From Sulfuritortus calidifontis (GTDB lineage: Bacteria; Pseudomonadota; Gammaproteobacteria; Burkholderiales; Thiobacillaceae), in contig NZ_AP018721.1 in NCBI RefSeq assembly GCF_003967275.1, forward strand, positions 1,984,001 to 2,048,000: DNA of 64,000 bases, read 5' to 3'. Shown here one piece after another: positions 1 to 9,504 of this stretch (position 1 is its first letter; every line of letters begins with the position of its first letter). The notes beneath the pieces were generated by a model that saw only the letters and a program-made list of their open reading frames with translations, did no database searches and was not told the DNA's origin. The translations under genes were made by a program, and so were the position numbers.

Positions 1-113
1 ATGTCGAGCAGGAACGGCGGCAGCGGCAGGATCATCATGGCCAGGATCATGACCACGAGTACCGGCGCCGCCAGGCGCTGCCACTGCAAACCCGTCATCG
101 TCGCGGTGGCCAT
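1..113 (-). CDS. flhA: Flagellar biosynthesis protein FlhA, N-terminal fragment
   Basis: Only the first 37 codons lie in the window and the gene runs off the left edge. FlhA is the large inner-membrane export-gate protein of the flagellar type III secretion apparatus. The ATG at 113-111 follows the flhB stop codon with no gap (TAAATG), so the two are translationally coupled. The visible peptide begins MATATMTGLQWQRL and then enters a hydrophobic segment containing MMILPLPPFLLD, which closely resembles the first membrane segment of FlhA proteins. The order flhB-flhA is the usual one in proteobacteria. Identity rests on this short stretch plus context. Confidence 0.85.
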   Translation of the reverse strand, partial: MATATMTGLQWQRLAAPVLVVMILAMMILPLPPFLLD

Positions 114-1241
114 TTACGCGGGCACCCCCGGATCCATCTCCGCCGGCACCTGCCAGTCGGCCGGCAGCGCCGGCGCGATCTTGGCCTGTTTCAGCTGATA
201 GACATAGGCCAGCACCTGGGCCACCGCGGTGAACAGGGTGCCGGGAATGGTGTCGCCGATCTCGACATGGCGGTGCAGGGCGCGGGCGAGCGGCGGCGCC
301 TCGACGATGGGTACGCCATGCTCGCGGGCGATCTCCTTGATCCGGGCCGCCACCAATTGGCTGCCCTTGGCCACCACCTGCGGTGCGCTCATCCGCTTCT
401 CGTCGTATTTGAGGGCCACGGCGAAGTGCAAGGGGTTGGTCACCACCACCTCGGCCTTGGGCACCGCCGCCATCATGCGGCGTCGCGCCATCTCGCGCTG
501 CAGGCGGCGGATGCGGCTGCGGATCTGCGGGTCGCCCTGGGTCTGCTTGTTCTCCTCGATCACTTCCTGCTTGGTCATGCGCAGCTTGTAGTAGTAATGC
601 CAGAGCTGGAAGGGCACGTCGATGATGGCGATCAGGGCGAAGGCACCGGCCGCGGCGAGGAAGGTCATCAGGGTGATCCAGCCGAAGTGGCCGATGCCGG
701 CGTTGAGCGGTTCGGCCGCCAGGTTGACTAGATCGTCACGCTGGTTCCACAGCATCCAGCCGGCGACGCCGCCGATCACCGCGCTCTTGAGTACCGCCTT
801 GACCAGCTCGATCAGCGACTGCACCGAGAACATCCGACCGATGCCCTGGATCGGGTCGAGCCGGTCGAACTTGGGCTCCAGCGCCTGGGTGCTGAAGTTC
901 CAGCCGGAAATCAGGAGATTGGCCGCCACCGCCAGGATGATCAGCACCAGGGCCAGGGGGGCGAAGGTGATCAGAGTGTCCCGCGTCGCCTCGAACAGGG
1001 TGTGGGCCATGAAGCCGGGGTCGGTCACCGCCTCGCGGTCGAAGCTGAAGACGCTGAGCACCATGTTGCGCAGGCCCTGATAGAAGTAGTCACCCATCAG
1101 CATGATGGTGACGGCGCTGCCCATCAGGATGGCGAAGGTACCCAGTTCCCGCGAATGGGGAACGTTGCCCTGCTCGCGTGCCTGCTCGACCTTTCTGCCT
1201 GACGCAGGCTCGGTTTTTTCGAGATCGCTGTCTTCCGCCAT
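114..1241 (-). CDS. flhB: Flagellar export-gate / substrate-specificity switch protein FlhB
   Basis: A 375-residue FlhB, close to the usual length (Salmonella about 383). The N-terminal half carries four hydrophobic segments and the C-terminal half is the cytoplasmic FlhBc domain that switches export from rod/hook to filament substrates after self-cleavage. The charged start (MAEDSDLEKTE followed by a basic stretch) is typical. The cleavage tetrapeptide lies exactly at residues 269-272 but reads NPLH instead of the nearly universal NPTH; the scissile Asn-Pro pair is kept and is followed by FAVALKYD as usual. It is cotranscribed with flhA. A hairpin with a T-run upstream separates it from the preceding gene. 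Confidence 0.97.
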   Translation of the reverse strand: MAEDSDLEKTEPASGRKVEQAREQGNVPHSRELGTFAILMGSAVTIMLMGDYFYQGLRNMVLSVFSFDREAVTDPGFMAHTLFEATRDTLITFAPLALVLIILAVAANLLISGWNFSTQALEPKFDRLDPIQGIGRMFSVQSLIELVKAVLKSAVIGGVAGWMLWNQRDDLVNLAAEPLNAGIGHFGWITLMTFLAAAGAFALIAIIDVPFQLWHYYYKLRMTKQEVIEENKQTQGDPQIRSRIRRLQREMARRRMMAAVPKAEVVVTNPLHFAVALKYDEKRMSAPQVVAKGSQLVAARIKEIAREHGVPIVEAPPLARALHRHVEIGDTIPGTLFTAVAQVLAYVYQLKQAKIAPALPADWQVPAEMDPGVPA

Positions 1242-1325
1242 CCTCTTAGCCCGTCAAAGCGCGGGGGCAAGGTTGTAAAAATAATGCCCACGAGTTTAGC
1301 ACGGCGGCACCCCCGACCGACGGCC

Positions 1326-1362
1326 AAAAAACAAACGGCCCGGGCTCATGCCCAGGCCGTTT
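1326..1362 (-). terminator. Rho-independent terminator after the helical-repeat gene
   Basis: Read on the minus strand, a 13-bp stem (AAACGGCCTGGGC pairing with GCCCGGGCCGTTT, one G-U pair) closes a 4-nt loop and is followed by GTTTTTT. It lies 60 bases past the stop of the 621-residue gene and about 85 bases before the flhB start, so it should end the upstream transcript and insulate flhBA. Confidence 0.85.
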
Positions 1363-1424
1363 CCATGCTGGCGGGTGCTCGCTTTGGCGGGGCCTTGGAG
1401 CCTATTCCGAGAGGAAATATGTTC

Positions 1425-3290
1425 CTAGTGCGCCTGCACGCCGGGGCCAAAATAGCGGTAGCCCAAGCGCATCTGCCGGCTGCGTTCGAAGCGCTTCTTG
1501 CCTACCTCGTCGGCGAAGGCACCAGCGATGGCGGCATAGGCGCGGGCCGCCCATTCGGCGTCCAGCAGCAAGTCGGCCACGCCCTCGGCCCAGCACAGCT
1601 TGTCGTTGGCCGAGGCGAGCTTGGCGCCGCAAGCCTCCATCAGCCCGGCGATTTCGGCATTGGCCATGCCATCGTCCTTCAGCCGGCGGGCCAGCTGCAC
1701 GCAGGCCTCACCGCTGGCGCAGGCGGCCACGGCCTTGTCGAACTGAGCCTTGGCGTTGCCGGCATCGCCCAAATCGCGGTAGAGCTTGCCGATGTAGGCC
1801 AGGGCATAGTGGTCCTTGGCCCGCTTGGCCGCCTCGGCCAGGAGTTGGGTCGCCCAGGCGGCGTCATTCAGGGCGTCGCGCACGGTCTCGGCCAGCTTGG
1901 TGTAGTCGTAGGGGTTGTCGCTGGCCTGCGCGGCGCGCGCGGTCAGGTATTCCTTGGCCTTGGTGCGGCCGAACTCGGCATCCTTCAGCTCGCGCGCGGC
2001 GGTGAGCACCACCTCGCGGAACCAGACGAAGTCGGCGGCCGAGGCCACGCTCTCGTCCAGCAGCTTGCCCAGCCAGGCCTTGTCACCCAACCGGTCGACC
2101 GCCAGGATCAGCGGCTTGAACCGGCTGAAATGAAAGCCGCTCTCGCGCAACATGGCCTCGGCGCTGCTCAGCAGCTTGCCGGCATAGGCCTTGTCCTCCA
2201 GCTCGGCCAGCACGCGGTCGGCCAGCGCGATGAACTGCTTGACCGTGGTGACCTTGGCCTCCTCGTTCTGGAACTCGACGTACTTGGCCTGGTTGGCCTC
2301 GCGCTTGGCCAGGCGTTCCTTCAGACCGGCCACGCGGGCAGCATCGTCGGCAACGTATTGCTCGGCGGCCTCGACCACCTTGCGCATGTCGTCCAGGTTG
2401 GCGACCAGTTCCTCGGCGCGGCCGAGCAGGGCGACCGCACCGGCCTTGTCGCCGATGGCGGCGCTGACCGCGGCCAGCTCCAGCAGCTCGGGGCTGGCGG
2501 TGGCGATCTCGGCGCCCTTGGCCAGCACGGCCTTGGTGAATTCGGTGTTGTCCTTGGCCGCGGCCAGCACCTGCTTCACCGCGATGAAGTCCTTGGCCGA
2601 CTCCAGGGCCTTGGCGTAGAGCGTGCCGGCGGCCGAGGCGTCGATCTCGCTCAGGACGCCGGACAGCGAGATCAGATCGGACGGGCTGCCGTACTTGGCT
2701 GCGCCCTCGTTGATCACCGCCACGGCCTTGACCTTGTCGCCCAGGTCCTGGGCGATGCTCTTGGCCAGACGGGCGAAGTCGCCGGCGCGGCCGGCCTTGG
2801 CCTTGATCTTCTCGTAGACCTCCTGCAAGAGGCCGCTGGCGGCCTCCTTCAGCTCGCCGGCCACCATCTGGGCCAGGCCGTACAGTTCGTCGGTCGAGGA
2901 GATCTCCTTCAGCGCGCCGCTCAGGGCCTTCACCGCGCCGGCGGCATCGCCGGTCACCAGCAGCAGACCGACGCCGACCGCCACCTTCTCCTCGCCGCTC
3001 ATGGCGAAGTCCTGGCCCTGGCCCATCATGGCCTCGGCCTGGCCGCCGTCGCCCAGGGCCTTGTAGCCCATGGCCAGGGCAATGAAATCCTTGGTGAACA
3101 TGGCGCTGCCGGCGGTGTCGTCGAGAAAGGCCTTGGCCCCGGCATCGCCGGTGAATTCGGGACGGGAGAACAGCTCCTTGGCATAGGCCGGGTCGGCCGG
3201 GGTTTCGAAGGCCTCGCGCGCGAGGGTGTACAGGTCTTCCGCGCTCTTGCAGGCCGCGACGCGGGGTTCGAGGGTTTCTCTGGTTGCCAT
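1425..3290 (-). CDS. Large alpha-helical repeat (TPR-like) protein, function unknown
   Basis: This 621-residue protein is almost entirely alanine-, leucine-, lysine- and glutamate-rich amphipathic helix. Units of about 35-40 residues recur, with a pattern like LA..V...L.DKA.A..LL..AE (for example near residues 180-215, 330-370 and 460-500), as in TPR or related alpha-solenoids that act as protein-binding scaffolds. There is no signal peptide, membrane segment or catalytic motif, so it is probably cytoplasmic. The start is supported by AGGAG six bases upstream of the ATG. It ends in a strong terminator and is probably monocistronic. Lying between hslU and flhB it might relate to proteostasis or motility, but that is only position; I do not recognise a named family. 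Confidence 0.8.
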   Translation of the reverse strand: MATRETLEPRVAACKSAEDLYTLAREAFETPADPAYAKELFSRPEFTGDAGAKAFLDDTAGSAMFTKDFIALAMGYKALGDGGQAEAMMGQGQDFAMSGEEKVAVGVGLLLVTGDAAGAVKALSGALKEISSTDELYGLAQMVAGELKEAASGLLQEVYEKIKAKAGRAGDFARLAKSIAQDLGDKVKAVAVINEGAAKYGSPSDLISLSGVLSEIDASAAGTLYAKALESAKDFIAVKQVLAAAKDNTEFTKAVLAKGAEIATASPELLELAAVSAAIGDKAGAVALLGRAEELVANLDDMRKVVEAAEQYVADDAARVAGLKERLAKREANQAKYVEFQNEEAKVTTVKQFIALADRVLAELEDKAYAGKLLSSAEAMLRESGFHFSRFKPLILAVDRLGDKAWLGKLLDESVASAADFVWFREVVLTAARELKDAEFGRTKAKEYLTARAAQASDNPYDYTKLAETVRDALNDAAWATQLLAEAAKRAKDHYALAYIGKLYRDLGDAGNAKAQFDKAVAACASGEACVQLARRLKDDGMANAEIAGLMEACGAKLASANDKLCWAEGVADLLLDAEWAARAYAAIAGAFADEVGKKRFERSRQMRLGYRYFGPGVQAH

Positions 3291-3416
3291 GACGATCTCC
3301 TGATTCCGAAAACTGCCGAAGGCGTTACTTTACCGGGAGCGGGGTTTTCCCGCCCCCAGGCTTTATTTATCGCCGGATAAAAATGCCTGAATAGCCCGTG
3401 CCGGCGCCCCGCTCGC

Positions 3417-4720
<1,304 letters not shown>

Positions 4721-4745
<25 letters not shown>

Positions 4746-4875
4746 GATGGTCCTAACAGAGTGACGATTTGGCTTCGGCCGCGCGCTCCGCGCGCTTAAC
4801 CTGCCTTCGGCAGATTAGCCTATGCCGCAACAAGCCGCTGCGCGGCGTGTTGTCTTGGGGGGTCATCTGGGTCAT
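4721..4875 (-). repeat. hslU: Direct duplication of the hslU start region flanking three hairpins
   Basis: The first 25 bases of hslU (minus strand, 4745-4721) recur at 4875-4851 with 22 matches, including the start codon (ATGACCCAGATGACCCC against ATGACGCAGATGACCCC). Between the copies are three perfect or near-perfect hairpins: GCGCGC-TCC-GCGCGC, CTGCC-TTC-GGCAG, and a longer one near 4829-4853. The upstream copy opens a 40-codon frame (4875-4753, minus) that stops 7 bases before the hslU ATG. Whether that frame is translated cannot be told from sequence. Confidence 0.75.
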
Positions 4876-4890
4876 ATCAGCCTCTCCAAT

Positions 4891-4963
4891 CCGTCATCCC
4901 CGCAAAAGCGGGGATCCAGCCGTTTTGAAAAGACTGGGTTCCCGCTTCCGCGGGAACGACGAC
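4891..4963. repeat. Dispersed palindromic repeat (CGTCATCCCCGC...GCGGGAACGACG type)
   Basis: Two hairpins (TCCCCGC-AAAA-GCGGGGA and TTCCCGC-TTCC-GCGGGAA) sit in an overall inverted arrangement whose ends read CGTCATCCC and GGGAACGACG. This pattern (CGTCATTCCCGC / GCGGGAATGACG) is a widespread intergenic repeat in beta- and gammaproteobacteria. It lies in the 310-base gap between the hslU upstream copy and metX, which contains no gene that I can support. Confidence 0.8.
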
Positions 4964-4975
4964 ACATGGTTGCTG

Positions 4976-5052
4976 CCCCCTCCCCGCTCGCGGGGAGGGT
5001 TGGGGTGGGGAGAAATCCCCCTCCCAACCTCCCCCACAAGTGGGGGAGGAGA
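4976..5052. repeat. REP-like double palindrome (CCTCCCCGC / CCTCCCCCAC hairpins)
   Basis: Two G/C-only hairpins, CCTCCCCGC-TC-GCGGGGAGG and CCTCCCCCAC-AAG-TGGGGGAGG, are joined by GTTGGGGTGGGG and an inverted counterpart. The same core (CCCTCCCC...GGGGAGGGTTGGGG) recurs at 30194, 31408, 45894, 46609, 46694 and 46755. Such elements are usually spread by RAYT-type transposases; none is in this window. Confidence 0.8.
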
Positions 5053-5185
5053 ACTTCGCGCCTACACCATTACCGGGAAAGTGCTGCAGGCCACCCGGCT
5101 CATGCCACACCGCCGAACGGCGCTATAATCCGGCCATTCAGTCAGGTTTGGCAAAACCCCGATCTTAACACCCACACGCCGGTCC

Positions 5186-6316
5186 ATGACCCACCACGAA
5201 CCCACCCACCGCTGGATCGTCACGCCGCAAACCGCGCGCTTCACCGAGCCGCTCGTGCTCCAATCGGGCGCGGTGCTCAACGGCTACGAGCTGGTCTACG
5301 AGACCTACGGCCGACTCAACGCCGACCGTACCAACGCGGTGCTGATCTGCCACGCCCTGTCCGGCAACCACCACGTCGCCGGCTACCACAGCGAACAGGA
5401 GAAACGGCCGGGCTGGTGGGACAACATGATCGGCCCGGGCAAGCCGATCGACACCGAGCGCTTCTTCGTCATCGGCGTCAACAACCTGGGCGGCTGCCAC
5501 GGCAGCACCGGCCCCTCCAGCCCCAACCCCGACACCGGCAAGCCCTACGGCGCCGACTTCCCCCTGGTCACGGTGGAAGACTGGGTCACCGCCCAGGCCC
5601 GACTGGCCGAGCACCTGGGCGTCGAGCGCTTCGCCGCCGTGGTCGGCGGCAGCCTGGGCGGCATGCAGGCCCTGCAATGGAGCATCCAGTATCCCGACTG
5701 GCTCGACCATTGCCTGGTCATCGCCGCGGCGCCCAAGCTCACTGCTCAGAACATCGCCTTCAACGACGTGGCGCGCCAGGCCATCCTGACCGACCCCGAC
5801 TTCAACGGCGGCCACTACTACGGCGGCCCCGGCCCCAAGCGCGGCCTGCGCCTGGCCCGCATGCTCGGCCACATCACCTACCTATCCGACGACGTGATGG
5901 GCAGCAAGTTCGGCCGCGCCCTGAGGAGCGGCAGCTACCAGTTCGGTTTTGATGTCGAGTTCGAGATCGAGTCCTACCTGCGCTACCAGGGCGACAAGTT
6001 CGCCGAGAGCTTCGACGCCAACACCTACCTGTTGATGACCAAGGCGCTCGACTACTTCGACCCGGCGCAAGACCTCGAAGGCGGCCTGGCCGAGGCCCTG
6101 CGCCCGGCCCAGGCCAATTTCCTGGTGATCTCCTTCACCACCGACTGGCGCTTTTCGCCCCAACGCTCGCGCGAGATCGTCGAGGCCCTGCTCTCCAACA
6201 AGCGCAACGTCAGCTACGCCGAGATCACCCACGGCCATGGCCACGACGCCTTCCTCATGGTCGACCCCTACTACCACGGCGTGGTGCGGGCCTATATGGA
6301 GAAGATCAAGCTATGA
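5186..6316 (+). CDS. metX: Homoserine O-acyltransferase MetX
   Basis: A 376-residue alpha/beta-hydrolase-fold enzyme that acylates homoserine, committing it to methionine synthesis. The nucleophile elbow GGSLGGMQ (Ser near residue 155) and the C-terminal GHGHDAF with the catalytic His are present. Family members use acetyl-CoA or succinyl-CoA, and I cannot tell which from sequence alone. It overlaps metW by 4 bases (ATGA), the standard betaproteobacterial metX-metW pair. A TATAAT hexamer at 5124-5129 may be the -10 box; no good -35 was found. The ribosome-binding site is weak. Confidence 0.96.
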   Translation: MTHHEPTHRWIVTPQTARFTEPLVLQSGAVLNGYELVYETYGRLNADRTNAVLICHALSGNHHVAGYHSEQEKRPGWWDNMIGPGKPIDTERFFVIGVNNLGGCHGSTGPSSPNPDTGKPYGADFPLVTVEDWVTAQARLAEHLGVERFAAVVGGSLGGMQALQWSIQYPDWLDHCLVIAAAPKLTAQNIAFNDVARQAILTDPDFNGGHYYGGPGPKRGLRLARMLGHITYLSDDVMGSKFGRALRSGSYQFGFDVEFEIESYLRYQGDKFAESFDANTYLLMTKALDYFDPAQDLEGGLAEALRPAQANFLVISFTTDWRFSPQRSREIVEALLSNKRNVSYAEITHGHGHDAFLMVDPYYHGVVRAYMEKIKL

Positions 6317-6912
6317 CCGGCAACGGCATGCTCCGCCCCGACTACGCCCTCATCGGCCAGTGGGTCAAGCCCGGCAGCCGCGTGCTCGACCTGGGCTGCG
6401 GCGACGGCGAACTGTTGCGCGAGCTCATGGACAGCCGCCAGGTCACCGGCTACGGCGTCGAGATCGACGACGCCAGCATCCTGGCCTGCGTGAAGAAGGG
6501 CGTGAACGTCATCCAGGGCGACCTGGAACAGGGCCTGTCCGGCTTCGAGAACGACAGCTTCGACTACGTCATCCTCTCCCGCACCCTGCAGACCATGCGC
6601 CACACCGAAGGCATCCTGAAAGAGATGCTGCGCGTCGGCCGCCAGGGCATCGTCACCTTCCCCAACTTCGGCTACTGGAAAAACCGCGTCCAGGTCTGGC
6701 AGGGCCGCATGCCCCGCTCGGCCGACATGCCCTACCAGTGGTACGACACCCCCAACATCCACCTGTGCACCGTGCGCGACTTCGAAGACCTCTGCGCCCA
6801 GCACGACCTCAACATCCTGGAGCGGGTGGTGCTCACCCACGGCCGGCCGGTCACCCTGCTGCCCAATCTTCTGGGCAGCCTCGCCGTCTTCCGCTTCGAA
6901 CACCGCCGCTGA
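6313..6912 (+). CDS. metW: MetW, methionine biosynthesis methyltransferase-like protein
   Basis: A 199-residue class I SAM-dependent methyltransferase-fold protein with the SAM motif [12 protein letters not shown] near residues 24-35 and the MetW-typical segment [19 protein letters not shown]. MetW is nearly always encoded directly after metX, as here with an ATGA overlap, and is thought to support or modulate MetX. Length is typical of the family (about 195-210). The catalytic substrate, if any, is not settled in the literature known to me. Confidence 0.96.
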   Translation: MTGNGMLRPDYALIGQWVKPGSRVLDLGCGDGELLRELMDSRQVTGYGVEIDDASILACVKKGVNVIQGDLEQGLSGFENDSFDYVILSRTLQTMRHTEGILKEMLRVGRQGIVTFPNFGYWKNRVQVWQGRMPRSADMPYQWYDTPNIHLCTVRDFEDLCAQHDLNILERVVLTHGRPVTLLPNLLGSLAVFRFEHRR

Positions 6913-6916
6913 TTCG

Positions 6917-7120
6917 ATGGACCTCAGCCGCTTCGGCCCCCTGCCCGACTGGGCCGAGTGGCTGGCCCAGGATGCCGACGGCGCCTGGTGGGCCTTCGAG
7001 GCCGAGCCGAACCAGCATGATCGGGGGTGGTATGAGAACGAAGTGGGCCGCTACCAGTTGATCGCTAAAGAAACACCGAACTCGGATTGGGCCAACGCCA
7101 TCCTCCGAGTGAAACGCTAA
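6917..7120 (+). CDS. Small tryptophan-rich hypothetical protein
   Basis: A 67-residue acidic protein with seven tryptophans (segments PDWAEWLAQDADGAWWAF and HDRGWYENEVGRYQLI). It starts four bases after the metW stop and so probably belongs to that transcript. Codon choice in its first two thirds matches the host; the last third is less GC-rich, at the edge of the accessory region. Similar short Trp-rich proteins occur in prophages and genomic islands, so it may be a leftover of one. A 16-bp stretch of its coding sequence (7037-7052) is repeated inverted just after its stop. No function is assigned. Confidence 0.6.
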   Translation: MDLSRFGPLPDWAEWLAQDADGAWWAFEAEPNQHDRGWYENEVGRYQLIAKETPNSDWANAILRVKR

Positions 7121-7140
7121 CCAAAGCGGCCCACTTCGTT
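7037..7140. repeat. 16-bp inverted repeat: coding segment copied past the stop codon
   Basis: AACGAAGTGGGCCGCT at 7037-7052 reappears as its exact reverse complement at 7125-7140, with 72 bases between. The left arm encodes ENEVGR of the small protein; the right arm begins four bases after its stop codon. The transcript could fold into a long-stem hairpin around the stop. Confidence 0.85.
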
Positions 7141-7258
7141 TCGGCGTAGGCCAGTACCGACAAAGCCGCCCAAGCCAATGTTGCCAGCCATTTTATGAAA
7201 TAGGCGGCATATACTTGCGCTTGGATATGATTAAATAACCTAAGGAAATCGGGGCACC

Positions 7259-7615
7259 ATGCTGACTGAAATCCAACTAACAACGCTGATGTCCAGCTTA
7301 GAAGCTGACAATATTGAGCGCACGGAATCTGTCAACAAGGCCGATAAATTTGGCCAGGCAATATGTGCGTTTGCCAACGACTTACCCAATCATCGCCAGC
7401 CGGGCTATTTACTAGTCGGCGTCAAAGATGATGGAACACTGTCCGGCTTGAAAGTAACAGACGAACTTTTGACTAGCCTGGGGGCCATTCGATCAGATGG
7501 CAATATCTTACCTCAGCCGTTTATGAATGTTGCAAAATATTCGCTCAACGGTGGCGATGTCGCTGTTGTCGAAGTCTTTCCATCTGATCTCCCACCAGTA
7601 CGATACAAAGGTCGC
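7259..7615 (+). pseudogene. AlbA_2-domain / HATPase protein, 5' part, interrupted by an IS30-family element
   Basis: These 119 codons encode the N-terminal AlbA_2 (Schlafen AlbA-like) domain: ES.NKADKFGQAICAFANDL, then GYLLVGVKDDGTLSGL, ending at PPVRYKGR. The family continues with a YIRVG.R motif, which is found in frame right after the insertion sequence (from 8677). Joining 7615 to 8677 restores KGR-IYIRVGPR exactly. As it stands, translation runs into the element and stops at 7675 after 138 residues. AAGGA precedes the ATG by about 11 bases. Base composition is clearly more AT-rich than in flanking genes, which suggests transfer. Confidence 0.88.
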
Positions 7616-8673
7616 ACGTGGATTCAAATTCGAAGTGCAATTTTGATTAACTGGAAGGTGGGTCAGAATGCGTGAGCATTTTGCCCCATCAACCGCCAAG
7701 TCGAAGTTGCCCAATGAACTACACGCATCTGACCCAGAACGAACGATACCAAATTTACGCCCTCCTCAAAGCCGGCCATACACAGCGCGAGATCGCCCAG
7801 TTGCTCGACCGTCACCCTTCCACCATCAGCCGCGAGCTTGCCCGCAACTGCGGATTGCGCGGCTACCGGCCCCGGCAGGCGCAGCGCCTGTCCGAGGCGC
7901 GGGCGGCCAATAGCCGCAACGCGCCGCGCATCTTGCCGGAAGTATGGGAGGAAGCCCAAAGACGACTTGCCCTGCAGCACAGTCCCGAGCAGATCGCCGC
8001 GCATCTGCCGATCAGCCATGAGGCGATCTACCAGCGCATCTATGCCGACAAGCGAGCCGGCGGCGCGTTGTGGCGCCACCTCCGATGTCAGAAACAGCGC
8101 CGCAAACGTTATGCCTCGGGCCGAAGCCTGCGCGGCCATATCCCCGGTCGCAGGCCGATTGCCTTGCGCCCGCAGGCCGTCGAGTCGCGCAGCCTGGTCG
8201 GCCATTGGGAGGGTGACACCCTCATCGGCGCTGGCCGCAAACAGGCCATCGTCAACCTCACCGAGCGTAAGTCGGGTTTCTGCCTCTTGGCCCACGTGCG
8301 CAACAAGACCAGCGAGGCGGTAAGCGAGGCCATCATCCGCTTGCTTTCACCCTTCAAGGCACGGGTGAAGACGCTCACCTTCGACAATGGCCTGGAGTTC
8401 GCCCGCCATGGCGAGATCGACCGGGCACTCGAATCCACGTCCTATTTCGCCGACCCTTATGCCTCCTGGCAACGCGGCACGAACGAGAATACCAACGGCC
8501 TCATCCGGCAGTACCTGCCCAAATCCAGGCCCTTTCACACCGTCACCCAGGAGGAACTGGCCATGATCATGGATCGCCTGAACCATCGCCCCAGAAAACG
8601 CCTGGGCTGGAAAACCCCGCATCAGGTTTTTATGCAATCATTCAGTCGTGTTGCACTTCGTGGTTGAATCCGC
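7616..8673 (+). mobile_element. IS30-family insertion sequence, about 1058 bp
   Basis: The ends carry imperfect inverted repeats: GATTCAAATTCGAAGTGCAA (7621-7640) against the complement of 8651-8670, 17 of 20 matching and extending outward through GG. The host codon CGC (with a following A) is found on both sides (7613-7616 and 8674-8677), giving a 3-4 bp target duplication as expected for IS30 elements. Removing one copy restores the reading frame of the interrupted gene. The exact end base is uncertain by one or two positions because flank and element share bases. One transposase gene fills the element. Confidence 0.85.
7714..8667 (+). CDS. IS30-family transposase
   Basis: A 317-residue DDE transposase starting MNYTHLTQNERYQIYALL, the standard IS30 opening, with the N-terminal HTH KAGHTQREIAQLLDRHPST. 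The DDE residues can be placed: Asp in GHWEGDTLIG, Asp in TFDNGLEF, and Glu in QRGTNENTNGLIRQYLPK. The frame is intact, so the element may be active. An in-frame upstream ATG at 7672 would add 14 residues that do not belong to the family, so the 7714 start is preferred. It is more GC-rich than the gene it interrupts. Confidence 0.95.
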   Translation: MNYTHLTQNERYQIYALLKAGHTQREIAQLLDRHPSTISRELARNCGLRGYRPRQAQRLSEARAANSRNAPRILPEVWEEAQRRLALQHSPEQIAAHLPISHEAIYQRIYADKRAGGALWRHLRCQKQRRKRYASGRSLRGHIPGRRPIALRPQAVESRSLVGHWEGDTLIGAGRKQAIVNLTERKSGFCLLAHVRNKTSEAVSEAIIRLLSPFKARVKTLTFDNGLEFARHGEIDRALESTSYFADPYASWQRGTNENTNGLIRQYLPKSRPFHTVTQEELAMIMDRLNHRPRKRLGWKTPHQVFMQSFSRVALRG

Positions 8674-9504
8674 CGCATATATATTCGTGTTGGGCCGCGA
8701 AAAACAATTGCAAATGAGCAAGAAGAGCGGGTGCTTTCAGAGCGCCGCGTAGCTTTGGCGCGTTCATTCGATGCTCGGCCATGCATGGAATCTTCTATAG
8801 AAGACTTGGCATTGGGCCAATTTGATGCATACCGGCGTGAAGCGATTGATCCAGAAGCCATTGAAGCCAATCATCGCCCTATTGAATTGCAGCTAGCCTC
8901 TTTGAGGCTGTTTGATCCAGAGCGCTCTTGCCCTACCCATGCCGGTATCTTGTTGTTCGGAAAAAATCCCCGATTTTTTCTGCCTGGCGCTTATGTCCAA
9001 TATCTCAAATTACCAGGTACAGATTTAACGGATTTGCCTGAAGACCAGGCTGAAGTATCTGGTGATCTGCATAGCGTGTTACGAGAGCTAGAAGGCCGCC
9101 TAAGGCTGCTGATTCAAACCACTATTCGCCCCGTAAATACAATTAAAGAAAAGCTTCTGCCTGATTACCCGGAGTGGGCCTTGCGTGAATTATTGATGAA
9201 CGCCGTCATACACCGGAATTACGATAGCAACACCCCCATCCGTTTCTATGCATTTAGCGATCATATCGAGATACAGAGTCCCGGCGGACTATATGGAGAA
9301 GCAACACCTGAGAATTTCCCCAATCGCAATAGTTACCGAAACCCAGTTATCGCAGAAGCGATGAAATCTCTTGGATTCGTGAATCGCTTTGGTTACGGAG
9401 TTCAGCGAGCGCAGAAAATGTTAGAGGACAATGCTAATCCACCAGCACAATTCGAATTTGATGAGAACAGCGTGCTGGTTAAGGTCTATCGGAGGTTAGC
9501 GTGA
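8674..9504 (+). pseudogene. AlbA_2-domain / HATPase protein, 3' part, after the IS30-family element
   Basis: In frame with the 5' part this continues IYIRVGPR and then EQEERVLSERR, followed by a linker and a C-terminal GHKL ATP-binding domain of the HATPase_c_4 type: ALRELLMNAVIHRNYDS (N-box), HIEIQSPGGL (G-box) and GYGVQRAQKM. The rebuilt protein would be about 394 residues, normal for this regulator-like family. An internal ATG (8731 or 8773) could give a truncated ATPase-only product. Its stop overlaps the GTG start of the ParA-like gene (GTGA), so the two formed one coupled module. Confidence 0.87.

Noticed and set aside
1284-3380. 698-residue plus-strand open frame opposite the helical-repeat gene
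   Set aside because: It is a GC-rich antisense shadow with Gly/Leu/His-rich composition and no domain; the minus-strand gene has a ribosome-binding site and terminator.
4753-4875. 40-codon frame upstream of hslU as a real gene
   Set aside because: Its start is a copy of the hslU start and the rest is hairpin sequence; kept as a repeat observation, not as a CDS.
7672-7713. Longer transposase start at 7672
   Set aside because: The 14 added residues are not IS30-like, while MNYTHLTQNERYQI at 7714 is the normal family start.
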